From a virus: a DNA stretch of 36,731 bases. The notes below the pieces were generated by a model. It ran no database searches and was not told the origin of the DNA. It was given only the letters and a program-made list of their open reading frames with translations. Positions 29,132 through 36,731 of the stretch are shown piece by piece (the stretch's first letter is position 1; every line of letters starts with the position of its first letter). The translations under genes were made by a program, and so were the position numbers. The stretch covers positions 1-36,731 of IMG/VR virus record IMGVR_UViG_3300033134_000009; one strand, 5' to 3'.

Positions 29132-31186
29132 GTGGCAGAAGATCTCACCGTAAACATTCCAATGAAGTTTCCGGCTGAGGCTACACTCAGTCAAAGCTTA
29201 TTTGATGCTGGGGTTGTTACCTTAATAAACGAGTCTAATCTAGCACAGAATATGCTCTCGGAAGCTACCAATATAATGCTTTACGAGAAGGGAGCGCCTG
29301 GGCCACGCTGGGGAACTGACTGGTTTGGGTCAGAACTTCCTGGAGGGTTAGCTATAGATGGCGCAGGAATGTACCAAAGCGCTGCTGATGCTAACCATCT
29401 GCTGGTAGTCTCGGGAGGGACTATCTATAGATCCACTAACGATGGGGCAACCTGGACTGCTTGTACGGGCGCCTCTTTCACTTCGGGCAAGAAGGCATAC
29501 TTTTCTCAAGGATCTTCGGACGGGTCCGGCAATAACTATCTTTATATAACCAACGGCTACGACTACCCTATTAGGTATAACGGAACCACCACTTTAGTGC
29601 CTTTTATTGCTATTTCACCACCTTCAGCTCCTACAGTTACCGAGACAGGGCTTACTAGCGGAGTTTACGAATATTTCTACCGAATCTCAGCCGTTAATGA
29701 GGTGGGATTTACTCAGGCGTCTGCGTCGGGGACGATCACCACGAATGTATCACGTGAGAGCTGGGATCCCACTAACACGGGTGATTATTATGTTACCTTG
29801 AGCTGGCCAGCGGTTTCGGGAGCCGTCAGATACGACATTTACTTAGCCGAAGATGCTTCTGATGATGCTGCTAATAACAACTATTATCTTGATTCTGTAG
29901 GAGCTGTTTCTTCTCCAGGCTATGTGGACAACGGTCAGATAGCCCTTAATCCAAACACAACAGCTCCTCTTGAAAACACCTCTGGAGGTCCAAGAGTGCG
30001 TGAACTTGTCCCTATCGGATCAAGGATGTGGGGGGTAGAAGACAGAGATTTTCCTTATAGGGTATGGTGGACCGGTTCTGGTCCTTTTGTAGGCTACTTT
30101 TCAGATTCTTATGATGGTGGATATATTGACCTTGAATTAGGCTCTCAGCGCTATCCTGTGCAAGTCATAGACTACAGAGATGGTAAAGGAGATCCTCTTA
30201 CTACCGTATTCTGTAATTCAGCTAACTCCATCGGCTGTATTTGGCAAATTTCTCTGGTAGCTACCACACTGCTTGATACACAGTTTACTCAGCCATCGGC
30301 TAATAAGCTGGCTGGATCCAGAGGAACCCCCGCTCCTAACTCGGTTGTCTCAGTTCTAAATGACTTTATGTTCTTTAACTACCAGGCAGTTTACGACCTA
30401 GGCTCCCGTCAGCAACTTTTTAACTTACTGTCTTCGGACGAATACTCCGCCAACATCCGCCCTACTCTTATATCTAACATCAATCCAGCCGCTAACTCCT
30501 CAGTCTCAGCTTTCTTCTACTTGGCAAAGGTGTTTATATCGGCTCCATTTAACTCTACTGTGAATAATACAACAATGGTTTGGGACTCAGAACGTAAAGC
30601 TTGGATCCCCTACGCCTATACCCTAGGGATGGAAAGGATGCTTCAATACACTGATACCACTGGTATTAACCACATGCTTTTCTGGAAGCCAGGTGACGCT
30701 CAGTTAAGCGAAACTTCTCAGTTTATTTTAGGAGATTATGGCGAAGTTTTCCAAACTTCCCTCACCACCGGTCTGATCCCTACTGTTCCGAAAGACAGGT
30801 TTGGTTTTGCCCAGATAGATACGGGCTATTTGGAGTTTGCTAATCCCGCTGGAGGAATTAACGTTGAACTTCTTGGGATAGACCGTACTGTAGGCTTTAG
30901 AACCCAAAAAACTGTTACTCTAACCCCGTCGGCTACTTCTTCAAATGTAGGGTGGTCTACTTTTGTCTGGTCGGCGACGCCATGGTCTTACGCTTCTGCC
31001 ACTGCTACAAACTATTCTGAGTCCTCTGCAAAAAGATACTTCTTTGTTAATAAGGAACTCAATGCTTACCAGTATCGTATTACCACTTTTACAAATATAT
31101 CGCAGTATATATTAAGGACCCTAGAAGTTACCGGAACACCTACGCTGTCTGGTCCTCCACCAGCCTGGAGGTTGAATGCAACTTAA
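29132..31186 (+). CDS. Tail hub/stabilisation protein, P22 gp10-like beta-propeller
   Basis: A GTG start lies one base after the previous stop. The 684-aa protein has repeated beta blades typical of P22 gp10-type tail proteins (NLAQNMLSEATNIMLYEKGA, LLVVSGGTIYRSTNDGATW, YLYITNGYDYPIRYNG, GSRMWGVEDRDFPYRVWW, WDSERKAWIPYAY). It also carries a fibronectin-III-like insert (PSAPTVTETGLTSGVYEYFY...) around residues 165-270. Such hubs close the portal and hold the tail fibres. The next gene is a fibre, as expected. Confidence 0.75.
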   Translation: MAEDLTVNIPMKFPAEATLSQSLFDAGVVTLINESNLAQNMLSEATNIMLYEKGAPGPRWGTDWFGSELPGGLAIDGAGMYQSAADANHLLVVSGGTIYRSTNDGATWTACTGASFTSGKKAYFSQGSSDGSGNNYLYITNGYDYPIRYNGTTTLVPFIAISPPSAPTVTETGLTSGVYEYFYRISAVNEVGFTQASASGTITTNVSRESWDPTNTGDYYVTLSWPAVSGAVRYDIYLAEDASDDAANNNYYLDSVGAVSSPGYVDNGQIALNPNTTAPLENTSGGPRVRELVPIGSRMWGVEDRDFPYRVWWTGSGPFVGYFSDSYDGGYIDLELGSQRYPVQVIDYRDGKGDPLTTVFCNSANSIGCIWQISLVATTLLDTQFTQPSANKLAGSRGTPAPNSVVSVLNDFMFFNYQAVYDLGSRQQLFNLLSSDEYSANIRPTLISNINPAANSSVSAFFYLAKVFISAPFNSTVNNTTMVWDSERKAWIPYAYTLGMERMLQYTDTTGINHMLFWKPGDAQLSETSQFILGDYGEVFQTSLTTGLIPTVPKDRFGFAQIDTGYLEFANPAGGINVELLGIDRTVGFRTQKTVTLTPSATSSNVGWSTFVWSATPWSYASATATNYSESSAKRYFFVNKELNAYQYRITTFTNISQYILRTLEVTGTPTLSGPPPAWRLNAT

Positions 31187-31189
31187 ATG

Positions 31190-31198
31190 TGATATAGT
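31190..31198 (+). promoter_or_regulatory. Extended -10 promoter TGaTATAGT
   Basis: TG-a-TATAGT lies just behind the hub gene, with a weak TTGAAT 15 bases upstream. A seven-codon ORF (ATGAGTCAAATAAAAGAG...) begins three bases after the box. The fibre gene follows with its own ribosome site. Confidence 0.5.
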
Positions 31199-31228
31199 AA
31201 AATGAGTCAAATAAAAGAGAAATAAAAA

Positions 31229-33031
31229 ATGCCAAATGTGTCTTCTGTAACAGATAACTTTTTCCCAACAGCTTACGAGAATACTGTACCTATGACTCTA
31301 ACCAGTACTATAACTGCTGGTGCTACCACCGTAGCAGTAACAGGTGCTACCAATTATACCAATGGCGAGGTTGTTTGTTGGACTATAGACCCAACGACGC
31401 CTTCTTTGAAGCAAGTCTTTACCGGAGTGTGGAACTCTGGATCGTCTGAAGTTACAAACGTAGTGTGGACGGAAGTACCCACAGGCGGATCTAACGTTGG
31501 TCACTCTGCGGGAGCTACGATTATAGACTACGTCTCAGCCACTCACTGGGATATTGCCATGAAGGGGATCTTATCCTTTGCTACCCAAGCGGGAGGTCTA
31601 CAAACATCTGCCGTGCAAGCGGCTCTTAATATCTCTAACCTAGCAGCTAACGGCTGGAATAACTTAGGCTATACCACAACTTACGGATCTAACAATGGCA
31701 ATAAGGAATTCACCGTTACCTGTACTGGAAACTTGACTACCGTGCTTTCTCCTGGCATGAAGATGAATTTTACTCGTGGGACTACACCTCCAACAGAGTG
31801 TATGGCGTTTTCCTCAGCATCTTCTCAATATGCTTCAATTTCCAGCCCTTCGGGGATTACATTTACTTCTGCTTTTACTTGTGAAGCGTGGGTTTACCTG
31901 CTAAGCTATCCTGCTAGTGGTCAGCCAGCTGGTATTATTAGCCGAAGCGATAACTCCACGGGAGGCTGGCAATTCTTAATCTCAAACGTTACGGGAGGGC
32001 CAGAGGTAGCGTATGCTTCGTCTAGCAACTTTACATCCGCAGTTAGTTACCAAGCTATTCCCCTAAATCAATGGGTACATGTAGCTGCTGTAGTTAGCTC
32101 AGTAAGCGGCAAAACAATGAGTATCTACATAAATGGTACGCTGGTTCCATCCTACGTTAATCAAAACAGCTCTACCGCTTTAACTCAAACTGGCAATCTT
32201 GAGATTGGTGCAGTCGCCACCGTTTCTAACTCATACCTCAATGGTTATGTCTCAGAAGCTCGTGTATGGTCAGTGGCTCAAACCCAAGCTAACATTCAGG
32301 CTAACATGGCTATAAACCTAACAACAGCCACAAATTTGGTAGCTTGCTATCAAGGTAACGGAGCTTGGACTGACTCTTCTGGTAATAGTAATACCCTGAC
32401 AGCGGAGGGTGGAGCAATAAATAACCAAGCTAATAATCCGTTTAATGCTATAGAATATGGGGTTATAACTAAAGTATCTTACTCTAATCCTACAACTACG
32501 ATTACATTATTTACTGGTAATTCTAATACGATACCTAACCAAACCTTATCTTCTCCTCAATATTCTGTTGTTAAAGCGCCCTATGGCTTTCCGACTGGGC
32601 GCGATAACTGGACGTTAGTGCTTACCCTGTTGAGTCAGGTTGATACCAGCGGTACCTCACCCAACACTATTTATAACCCAGGAGGTGTGTATATAGCTAT
32701 TCCTACGGGTAGCTGGAATCTTACTGGTCAACTTATGCCTTACGTGGCGTCCAGTAGTTCCATAGTGAACATGGCGGCTGGTCTATCTACTTCTAGTTCT
32801 GCCTTTATTCTAGGAAGCAACCTTGCGGCTCAGCAGACTAATCAATACAGTAACTCCGCGCCAAACATTTATACCCTTTTGGTTAGGGCTAATATTAACT
32901 TATCCGCCTTAACTAACTATTATCTATTGATTGTTAGTTCCGCGTACTTTTCTACGTTAGCTTTTGGAGGCAATACCTCTACGGAGTATCCAGACCAGAC
33001 AACTATATTAGCAGAATGTGGGTATATATAG
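31229..33031 (+). CDS. Tail fibre with LamG/concanavalin-like lectin domain, 600 aa
   Basis: The N-terminus (residues about 15-140) looks like a virion-attachment domain (DNFFPTAYENTVPMTLTSTI..., ending VSATHWDIAMKGILSFA). Residues about 190-390 form a LamG/concanavalin A-like lectin domain: YASISSPSGITFTSAFTCEA, LNQWVHVAAVVSS, MSIYINGTLVPSY and YLNGYVSEARVWS are hallmark strands of the jelly-roll. The rest is a beta-rich C-terminal region. It probably binds a surface sugar on the host. The domain call is firm; the ligand is unknown. Confidence 0.8.
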   Translation: MPNVSSVTDNFFPTAYENTVPMTLTSTITAGATTVAVTGATNYTNGEVVCWTIDPTTPSLKQVFTGVWNSGSSEVTNVVWTEVPTGGSNVGHSAGATIIDYVSATHWDIAMKGILSFATQAGGLQTSAVQAALNISNLAANGWNNLGYTTTYGSNNGNKEFTVTCTGNLTTVLSPGMKMNFTRGTTPPTECMAFSSASSQYASISSPSGITFTSAFTCEAWVYLLSYPASGQPAGIISRSDNSTGGWQFLISNVTGGPEVAYASSSNFTSAVSYQAIPLNQWVHVAAVVSSVSGKTMSIYINGTLVPSYVNQNSSTALTQTGNLEIGAVATVSNSYLNGYVSEARVWSVAQTQANIQANMAINLTTATNLVACYQGNGAWTDSSGNSNTLTAEGGAINNQANNPFNAIEYGVITKVSYSNPTTTITLFTGNSNTIPNQTLSSPQYSVVKAPYGFPTGRDNWTLVLTLLSQVDTSGTSPNTIYNPGGVYIAIPTGSWNLTGQLMPYVASSSSIVNMAAGLSTSSSAFILGSNLAAQQTNQYSNSAPNIYTLLVRANINLSALTNYYLLIVSSAYFSTLAFGGNTSTEYPDQTTILAECGYI

Positions 33032-33039
33032 GAATAAAT

Positions 33040-33312
33040 ATGACAATGCCAACCAATGCTACCCTCGCCAAGCAAATAGAACAAAACCATGCAGAGATTA
33101 AAGATCGTCTTGAGGGTGTAGAAAAACAAGTTCTCCTTACTAACGGACGGGTCAAGGATTTAGAACGTAAAGATATTGCTCGGGAAGCTGTCCTTGAATA
33201 TAAAGCTAAAGAAAAAGTAGACCGAAAAGATAACCGAGCCTATACACTGTCTATTCTTTTAACCATCGCTACTCTGCTGGGTATTGGTATTGGTGTCTAT
33301 CTAAGTAGGTAA
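33040..33312 (+). CDS. XhlA-like small membrane protein, 90 aa
   Basis: The start ATG 33040 has GGAATAAAT in front; the frame from 33016 is longer than needed. Residues 8-60 are a charged coiled coil (IEQNHAEIKDRLEGVEKQVLL...), followed by one membrane helix (about 66-87, LSILLTIATLLGIGIGVYL). This is the architecture of XhlA-type lysis-associated proteins. It lies at the start of the lysis cassette. Confidence 0.65.
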   Translation: MTMPTNATLAKQIEQNHAEIKDRLEGVEKQVLLTNGRVKDLERKDIAREAVLEYKAKEKVDRKDNRAYTLSILLTIATLLGIGIGVYLSR

Positions 33313-33314
33313 AA

Positions 33315-33653
33315 ATGATCTGGTATATTATATCTCATCCCCTCGGACTATGTGTGGGAACTCCTACTCAAATACTCCTATGTAAAGGGTATAACTTATG
33401 GTCAGGAATAGTCTCAGATGTCGGAGAAGTTACTTTAATTACTGCTTTAATTGCCACTCTAGTTACTCTTTATAAACGTCATAATTGTGCTGTCCCACGA
33501 TGCCCTAACTTGTCCCATAAAAAATATGAAATCAAGGAAATTAAAGAATATACTTGTAAAAAACATCATACAAAATACTGGCACGACCTTCTCATAGAAC
33601 AGTATAAACAAGACTATCCTGAACAGTTTAACCATATAAAGAGTGGTGCGTAA
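33315..33653 (+). CDS. Membrane protein with Cys/His cluster, 112 aa
   Basis: A hydrophobic start and a membrane helix (about residues 32-54, VSDVGEVTLITALIATLVTL) precede a cytoplasmic KRHNCAVPRCPNLSHKK...YTCKKHH motif, which fits a zinc site. Membrane proteins with this H-N-C-x4-C and C-x2-HH arrangement occur in actinophage lysis regions (established pattern recalled from such phages). The exact role is unknown. Confidence 0.6.
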   Translation: MIWYIISHPLGLCVGTPTQILLCKGYNLWSGIVSDVGEVTLITALIATLVTLYKRHNCAVPRCPNLSHKKYEIKEIKEYTCKKHHTKYWHDLLIEQYKQDYPEQFNHIKSGA

Positions 33654-33775
33654 TGGGCTTTTTTGACTCAGCAACCCCTGAACAGCGTGAGGAAGATGAC
33701 TTAAGACGTATCGCTCAAGGCATAGAAACTGTCGTAAAACTGCTAGAACAAATCCTAGAGGCACTAACCAAATGA
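33653..33775 (+). CDS. Small helical protein, 40 aa
   Basis: The ATG overlaps the previous stop as TAATG and the TGA overlaps the next start as ATGA, so it is exactly embedded in the cassette. The sequence MGFFDSATPEQREEDDLRRI continues as an amphipathic helix (VVKLLEQILEALTK). It could be a regulator or partner of the adjoining membrane proteins. Function is unknown, but the fit makes it credible. Confidence 0.6.
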   Translation: MGFFDSATPEQREEDDLRRIAQGIETVVKLLEQILEALTK

Positions 33776-34065
33776 CTTACAACCAAGAAACTATCAAACT
33801 GTCTTTTGCGGCTCTGGCTGCGATGATCTTTCAAGATATAATCTGTGTGCTCATGGTACAAGCTGAGGCTCGTAATCATGGCTGGTTAGCTGGTAGCATG
33901 GATAGTGTCCAGTGGCTTTTTGGGCTATTCACCGCCTTTGTAACCATTACTGCTCTGCAAGGACATAAAAGAAGCCGGAAATACGCTCTTATTGCCTTCG
34001 TAACCTGTGGAAACCTTATCGGATCAGAGATAGGTGTTCTTATAGGACAACAATATATAAAGTAG
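33772..34065 (+). CDS. Three-span membrane protein, holin candidate
   Basis: Three hydrophobic helices lie at about residues 10-28, 46-64 and 71-92, with a basic GHKRSRKY loop. The HGWLAGSMDSVQWLFGLF segment resembles actinophage membrane proteins of lysis cassettes. The position between an XhlA-like protein and the endolysin suggests a holin, or another membrane factor for endolysin release. No sequence motif fixes the function. Confidence 0.6.
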   Translation: MTYNQETIKLSFAALAAMIFQDIICVLMVQAEARNHGWLAGSMDSVQWLFGLFTAFVTITALQGHKRSRKYALIAFVTCGNLIGSEIGVLIGQQYIK

Positions 34066-34091
34066 TATTATAAAAATAAGGAGAATTAAAA

Positions 34092-34916
34092 ATGTTACCA
34101 TTTAAAGACATAAGTTACGCTCAAGGCGCTTACAATATGGGCGCAAACCCCGATCAAATCATCGCTATTAGGATGTCTAGCGGGGAAGGAGGACTTCACT
34201 TTGATAGTGATGCCACCGCTAATTACAATAACGCTTCGGCTGCCGGGAAGGTGATTATAAACTATCACTTCGCTGGTACGGCTGATCCTACTACCGAAGC
34301 TAAGTTCTTTATAGAAGCTGTCAGCCCCTTAGCTGAAGGAGATATTTATGCTTTAGATATTGAGCTAGGACAGGACGCTGCTTGGATTAATACTTTCGTG
34401 GAGTATGTCCATTCAGTAACTAACTGTTGGCCCCTCGTATATATGAATATCTCCACCGCTAACGCCATATGGTCTGGCGTTAATTCTAACTGTGGACTAT
34501 GGCTTGCAGCTCCCTCCTGGGGATTTGATCAAGTCATCACAGAGCTTAACTCAAGTATTGTCTATGTAGCTCAGCAAGGGCCTACTGTGAATGGTGTAGA
34601 TACAGACATGTTCTTTGCGCCCGACTTGGCGCACGTTAAAGCCTATGGCTACAAAAACACTCCTGCGCCAACTCCCGCCCCGGCTCCTGCTCCTGTAGCT
34701 CCTCCAACTCCTACTACAACCGATAACCAAATCTTACCCTCCCCTACCCCCCCTGCTGCCCCTGCGCCAACTCCCGCCCCTGTTACACCTCCCACACCAG
34801 CGGGGCAGGGAAGTGTCAAACCCACCCCTGTACCGACCCCTGTTAAGAGTGTAGAAGCTACAACAAAGCTATCTTTTTGGCAAAAACTACTTGCTTTGTT
34901 ACATATAAAAATATAG
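34092..34916 (+). CDS. Endolysin, GH25 muramidase with Pro-rich linker and helical tail
   Basis: Residues 1-185 match glycoside hydrolase family 25: FKDISYAQG with D6, ALDIELG with D89 and E91, YMNIST, WLAAPSWG, and VAQQGPTVNGVDTDMFF with D170. It cleaves the glycan strand of peptidoglycan. A Pro/Ala/Thr linker (about 190-255) leads to a short C-terminal amphipathic helix (LSFWQKLLALLHIKI) in place of a recognisable wall-binding domain. No signal peptide is seen, so it needs a holin. Ribosome site AAGGAGAATTAAAA. Confidence 0.85.
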   Translation: MLPFKDISYAQGAYNMGANPDQIIAIRMSSGEGGLHFDSDATANYNNASAAGKVIINYHFAGTADPTTEAKFFIEAVSPLAEGDIYALDIELGQDAAWINTFVEYVHSVTNCWPLVYMNISTANAIWSGVNSNCGLWLAAPSWGFDQVITELNSSIVYVAQQGPTVNGVDTDMFFAPDLAHVKAYGYKNTPAPTPAPAPAPVAPPTPTTTDNQILPSPTPPAAPAPTPAPVTPPTPAGQGSVKPTPVPTPVKSVEATTKLSFWQKLLALLHIKI

Positions 34917-35019
34917 ACTAAAAGTATTCAAGCAGAGAAAGCTGCCGAAAGGTATGGGAGTATCGCTATATAAAACCCCGCTCTCTTGAAAACAGAAACT
35001 AAAACAAAAGGAGAGCAAT
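34917..35019 (+). other. Structured leader, non-coding
   Basis: TTCAAG (34927-34932) and CTTGAA (34985-34990), extended by AGAG/CTCT, bracket a 43-base loop containing TGCC-GAAA-GGTA, a small GNRA-type hairpin. A TATATA box lies at about 34967-34972. No ORF is seen. It may control the 35020 gene. Confidence 0.4.
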
Positions 35020-35946
35020 ATGCCATCCAGAATGGAACTAGAACAAAGAGCGAGAGTTGTTGGTATTAACCCAGCAAACTATCTAAATGACTCTAAATTA
35101 GAGCAACGTGTTCTTTGGAATGAAATTAACCAAGCTACCGCTTCAGGAACGGCTGCCTCAGGCACGCTAACTGGAACCGCTACTGAACCAAGCGTGGGAG
35201 ATCAGATTCAGCTTGGACCTATTACCTATACTTTCGTAACGAGCTTAACTGAAGCCTTGGCTTCGCAGACCCTCACAGGCTCCAATGCAGCCAACGCTAC
35301 CAACGGCTCAACGGTTACCATCGGCACTACGACATACATCCTAGTAACAACTCTAGGATCTCAGGCTAACCAAGTCTTAATTGGGACTACCGCAGATAAC
35401 ACGCTAACTAACCTAGTAGACGCTATTACAGGTGCAGGAACGATCGGAACTAACTACTCCAACGGAACTGTCACTAACACACAGGTTACGGCTACTGGTC
35501 CATCCTCACACGTGGTTACGATTACAGCCCTAGCGGTAGGAACGTTTGCTAACGGAATTACCGTAGGGACAACTGAGCCCACCTATACGTGGGGAGGTAC
35601 AACCCTATCGGGTGGAGTCAATCCTGTACCTAACCAGATCGTTAGAAGCGCTACTGCAGCTACAACCTACGCTAACATTAAGGCTGCCATAAACGGAGCT
35701 TCGGGAGCCGGTACTACCTATTCAACTGGAACTAATGCTAACCCTGTTGCTAGCGCTGGCACGGTATCAGGAAACAACATTCCTATCACCGCTACAGTCC
35801 CCGGCAGTGGCACCTCTATCGCCACCACAATACCTACGGGATCCCAGTTCTCATGGGGTGCAACTACACTTCAAAGTAATGTTCAGGCTATAATTGCCAT
35901 GCCAACCGCCGACGCCGCAGGGGAAACAGGCGCAGCCTTAGTTTAA
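35020..35946 (+). CDS. Structural protein with repeated beta modules, 308 aa
   Basis: Residues 1-36 (MELEQRARVVGINPANYLND...) are helical, like a SAP/HeH motif. After that come beta modules of a type frequent in phage virion proteins: GDQIQLGPITYTFVTSL, GSTVTIGTTTYILVTTLGSQ and LTNLVDAITGAGTIGTNYSN, plus YTWGGTTLSGG and FSWGATTLQS endings, about two to three repeats. Threonine and glycine dominate. It has AAAAGGAGAGC in front. Its position after the lysin suggests a late-added virion or fibre protein. Confidence 0.6.
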   Translation: MPSRMELEQRARVVGINPANYLNDSKLEQRVLWNEINQATASGTAASGTLTGTATEPSVGDQIQLGPITYTFVTSLTEALASQTLTGSNAANATNGSTVTIGTTTYILVTTLGSQANQVLIGTTADNTLTNLVDAITGAGTIGTNYSNGTVTNTQVTATGPSSHVVTITALAVGTFANGITVGTTEPTYTWGGTTLSGGVNPVPNQIVRSATAATTYANIKAAINGASGAGTTYSTGTNANPVASAGTVSGNNIPITATVPGSGTSIATTIPTGSQFSWGATTLQSNVQAIIAMPTADAAGETGAALV

Positions 35947-35965
35947 AAATAAGAAAGGAAAAAAT

Positions 35966-36313
35966 ATGGGTGTAAATCATTTAAAAAGAGACGCACAAGC
36001 CGTACAGGCTGGAACGTACAGAGGGAATGCTCATAACAGTCCTCAGTCTCAGCAAACACAGTCTGGACCAAACTTCAAGCGTCCGGCTGAAACCAGTGGA
36101 ACTCGTCAAGTACCAGACGTACCAGCGGTAGACAGTTTTGACAGTAAGAGTGTTCATCCGGGGAATGCTGCTCCTCAACCACCAAAAGGCAACGACAACG
36201 GTGGTAGGGCAGGTGCAAAAGGCGGTCAAGAACATATCGGATCTGCCTCTGGTAACAAGAAACTGATGAGTGGTGGTTCAGCTGGCGGTCCTGGCGGCAA
36301 TGTAGGAGTCTAG
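35966..36313 (+). CDS. Disordered Gly/Asn/Ser-rich protein, 115 aa
   Basis: The sequence is low complexity (SQQTQSGPNFKRPAETSGTR, GNDNGGRAGAKGGQEH, GGSAGGPGGN) and basic, with no membrane segment. It is likely intrinsically disordered. A strong ribosome site precedes it, and the 36315 gene starts one base after its stop. Function is unknown; a nucleic-acid-binding or virion-internal role is possible. Confidence 0.6.
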   Translation: MGVNHLKRDAQAVQAGTYRGNAHNSPQSQQTQSGPNFKRPAETSGTRQVPDVPAVDSFDSKSVHPGNAAPQPPKGNDNGGRAGAKGGQEHIGSASGNKKLMSGGSAGGPGGNVGV

Positions 36314-36314
36314 C

Positions 36315-36539
36315 ATGGCTGTTCGTCATCTAAAGAGCCAATCTGGCAACCAACATAGCCCAGGCTATTCGGGTATACATATTAAAAAGTCTCACAGCGG
36401 GCTTCTCCATAAAAAGTTAGGAATTCCTCAAGGAGAGCCTATCCCAGAGAGTAGATTAAAATCGGCAGAGAACAGTTCCAGCGCCTCTCTGAGGAGTGAA
36501 GCTCAATTTGCCGATAATTCAAAAGGATGGAAAAAATGA
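36315..36539 (+). CDS. Conserved small phage protein, 74 aa
   Basis: The second half (SHSGLLHKKLGIPQGEPIPE, then RLKSAENSSSASLRSEAQFA, ending KGWKK) matches a widespread family of small basic phage proteins with LH-x2-LG-(I/V)P-x-G and a C-terminal lysine/tryptophan. Their role is unknown. GGAG before the ATG provides a ribosome site. The TGA overlaps the next ATG as ATGA. Confidence 0.6.
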   Translation: MAVRHLKSQSGNQHSPGYSGIHIKKSHSGLLHKKLGIPQGEPIPESRLKSAENSSSASLRSEAQFADNSKGWKK

Positions 36540-36731
36540 CAATCAACATAACTCAATTAAGTAAAGGGCAGTGGGGAAAAGTGGGTAAAGTGGCTCTATG
36601 GCTAGCTGTATCAGCAGCTTGTGCCGGGGCGTTAGCTTTTGTTACTAAAAATCCTAAGCTATTAGCTACCCTGCCAGGGTGGAACGTACTAGGGGTTTTT
36701 GTGCAAGGTTTACTAACTACTGAAGAGAGTA
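36536..36731 (+). CDS. Small membrane protein (3' end outside window)
   Basis: The ATG overlaps the previous stop (ATGA) with AAAAGGATGG upstream. The 65 visible codons start MTINITQLSKGQWGKVGKVA, with a membrane helix at about residues 18-38 (LWLAVSAACAGALAFV) and a second hydrophobic part (LPGWNVLGVFVQGLL). A small two-span membrane protein is likely. The gene continues beyond the right edge. Confidence 0.65.
   Translation, partial: MTINITQLSKGQWGKVGKVALWLAVSAACAGALAFVTKNPKLLATLPGWNVLGVFVQGLLTTEES

Overview
This window is most of the genome of a tailed, double-stranded DNA bacteriophage. The evidence is a complete large terminase, a P22-type portal, a scaffold-like protein, an HK97-fold-type coat protein, a giant internal-virion-type protein, a P22 gp10-like tail hub, fibres and a lysis cassette. 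No tape-measure, tail-tube or sheath gene of the siphovirus or myovirus type is seen, so a short-tailed (podovirus-like) virion is the best reading. TAA, TAG and TGA all end genes, so the standard code applies. The sequence is moderately AT-rich. The host is inferred weakly to be Gram-positive and possibly actinobacterial. The reasons are a GH25 muramidase, lysis-cassette membrane proteins that resemble actinophage ones, and several promoters that put the start codon at the predicted +1 of the mRNA (leaderless genes).

Layout: (1) About 1-4075, minus strand, is an early/middle operon of small, tightly coupled genes: two small membrane proteins, a zinc-binding protein, a helix-turn-helix (HTH) protein, a RecB/Cas4-like nuclease, a gp32-like single-strand binding protein, a KGG protein and micro-genes. 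It ends in a pentapeptide-repeat gene cut by the left edge. (2) 4076-5761 is a control region with strong minus-strand promoters, direct repeats and operator-like sequences. It includes a leaderless 43-aa gene, a putative small terminase and a possible ribbon-helix-helix regulator. A small leaderless plus-strand gene follows at 5762-5941. (3) 5977-7909, minus strand, holds a MazG-like protein, a stand-alone DEDDy exonuclease with a zinc ribbon, and small unknowns. (4) 7910-8542 has no recognised large gene but holds a small promoter-ORF-terminator unit, a large hairpin, a UUCG-loop terminator and the late promoter. (5) 8543-36731, plus strand, is the late region. Its order is packaging, portal, scaffold, coat, decoration-like proteins, a GroES-like co-chaperonin, fibres, ejection-type proteins, head-tail connector and tail hub, LamG fibre, lysis cassette, then a short cluster of disordered and membrane proteins cut by the right edge.

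No DNA polymerase, helicase, primase, integrase or lysogeny repressor was recognised. The edge genes point outward, so the missing replication genes probably lie beyond the edges. The most noteworthy observations are: a repeated extended -10 / 6-nt / ATG arrangement at five genes; a structural gene split by a G7 run and probably rejoined by -1 slippage (or an indel); an sRNA-like unit of about 70 nt in front of the phage GroES gene; and a pentapeptide-repeat array whose DNA repeats differ only at amino-acid-changing positions.
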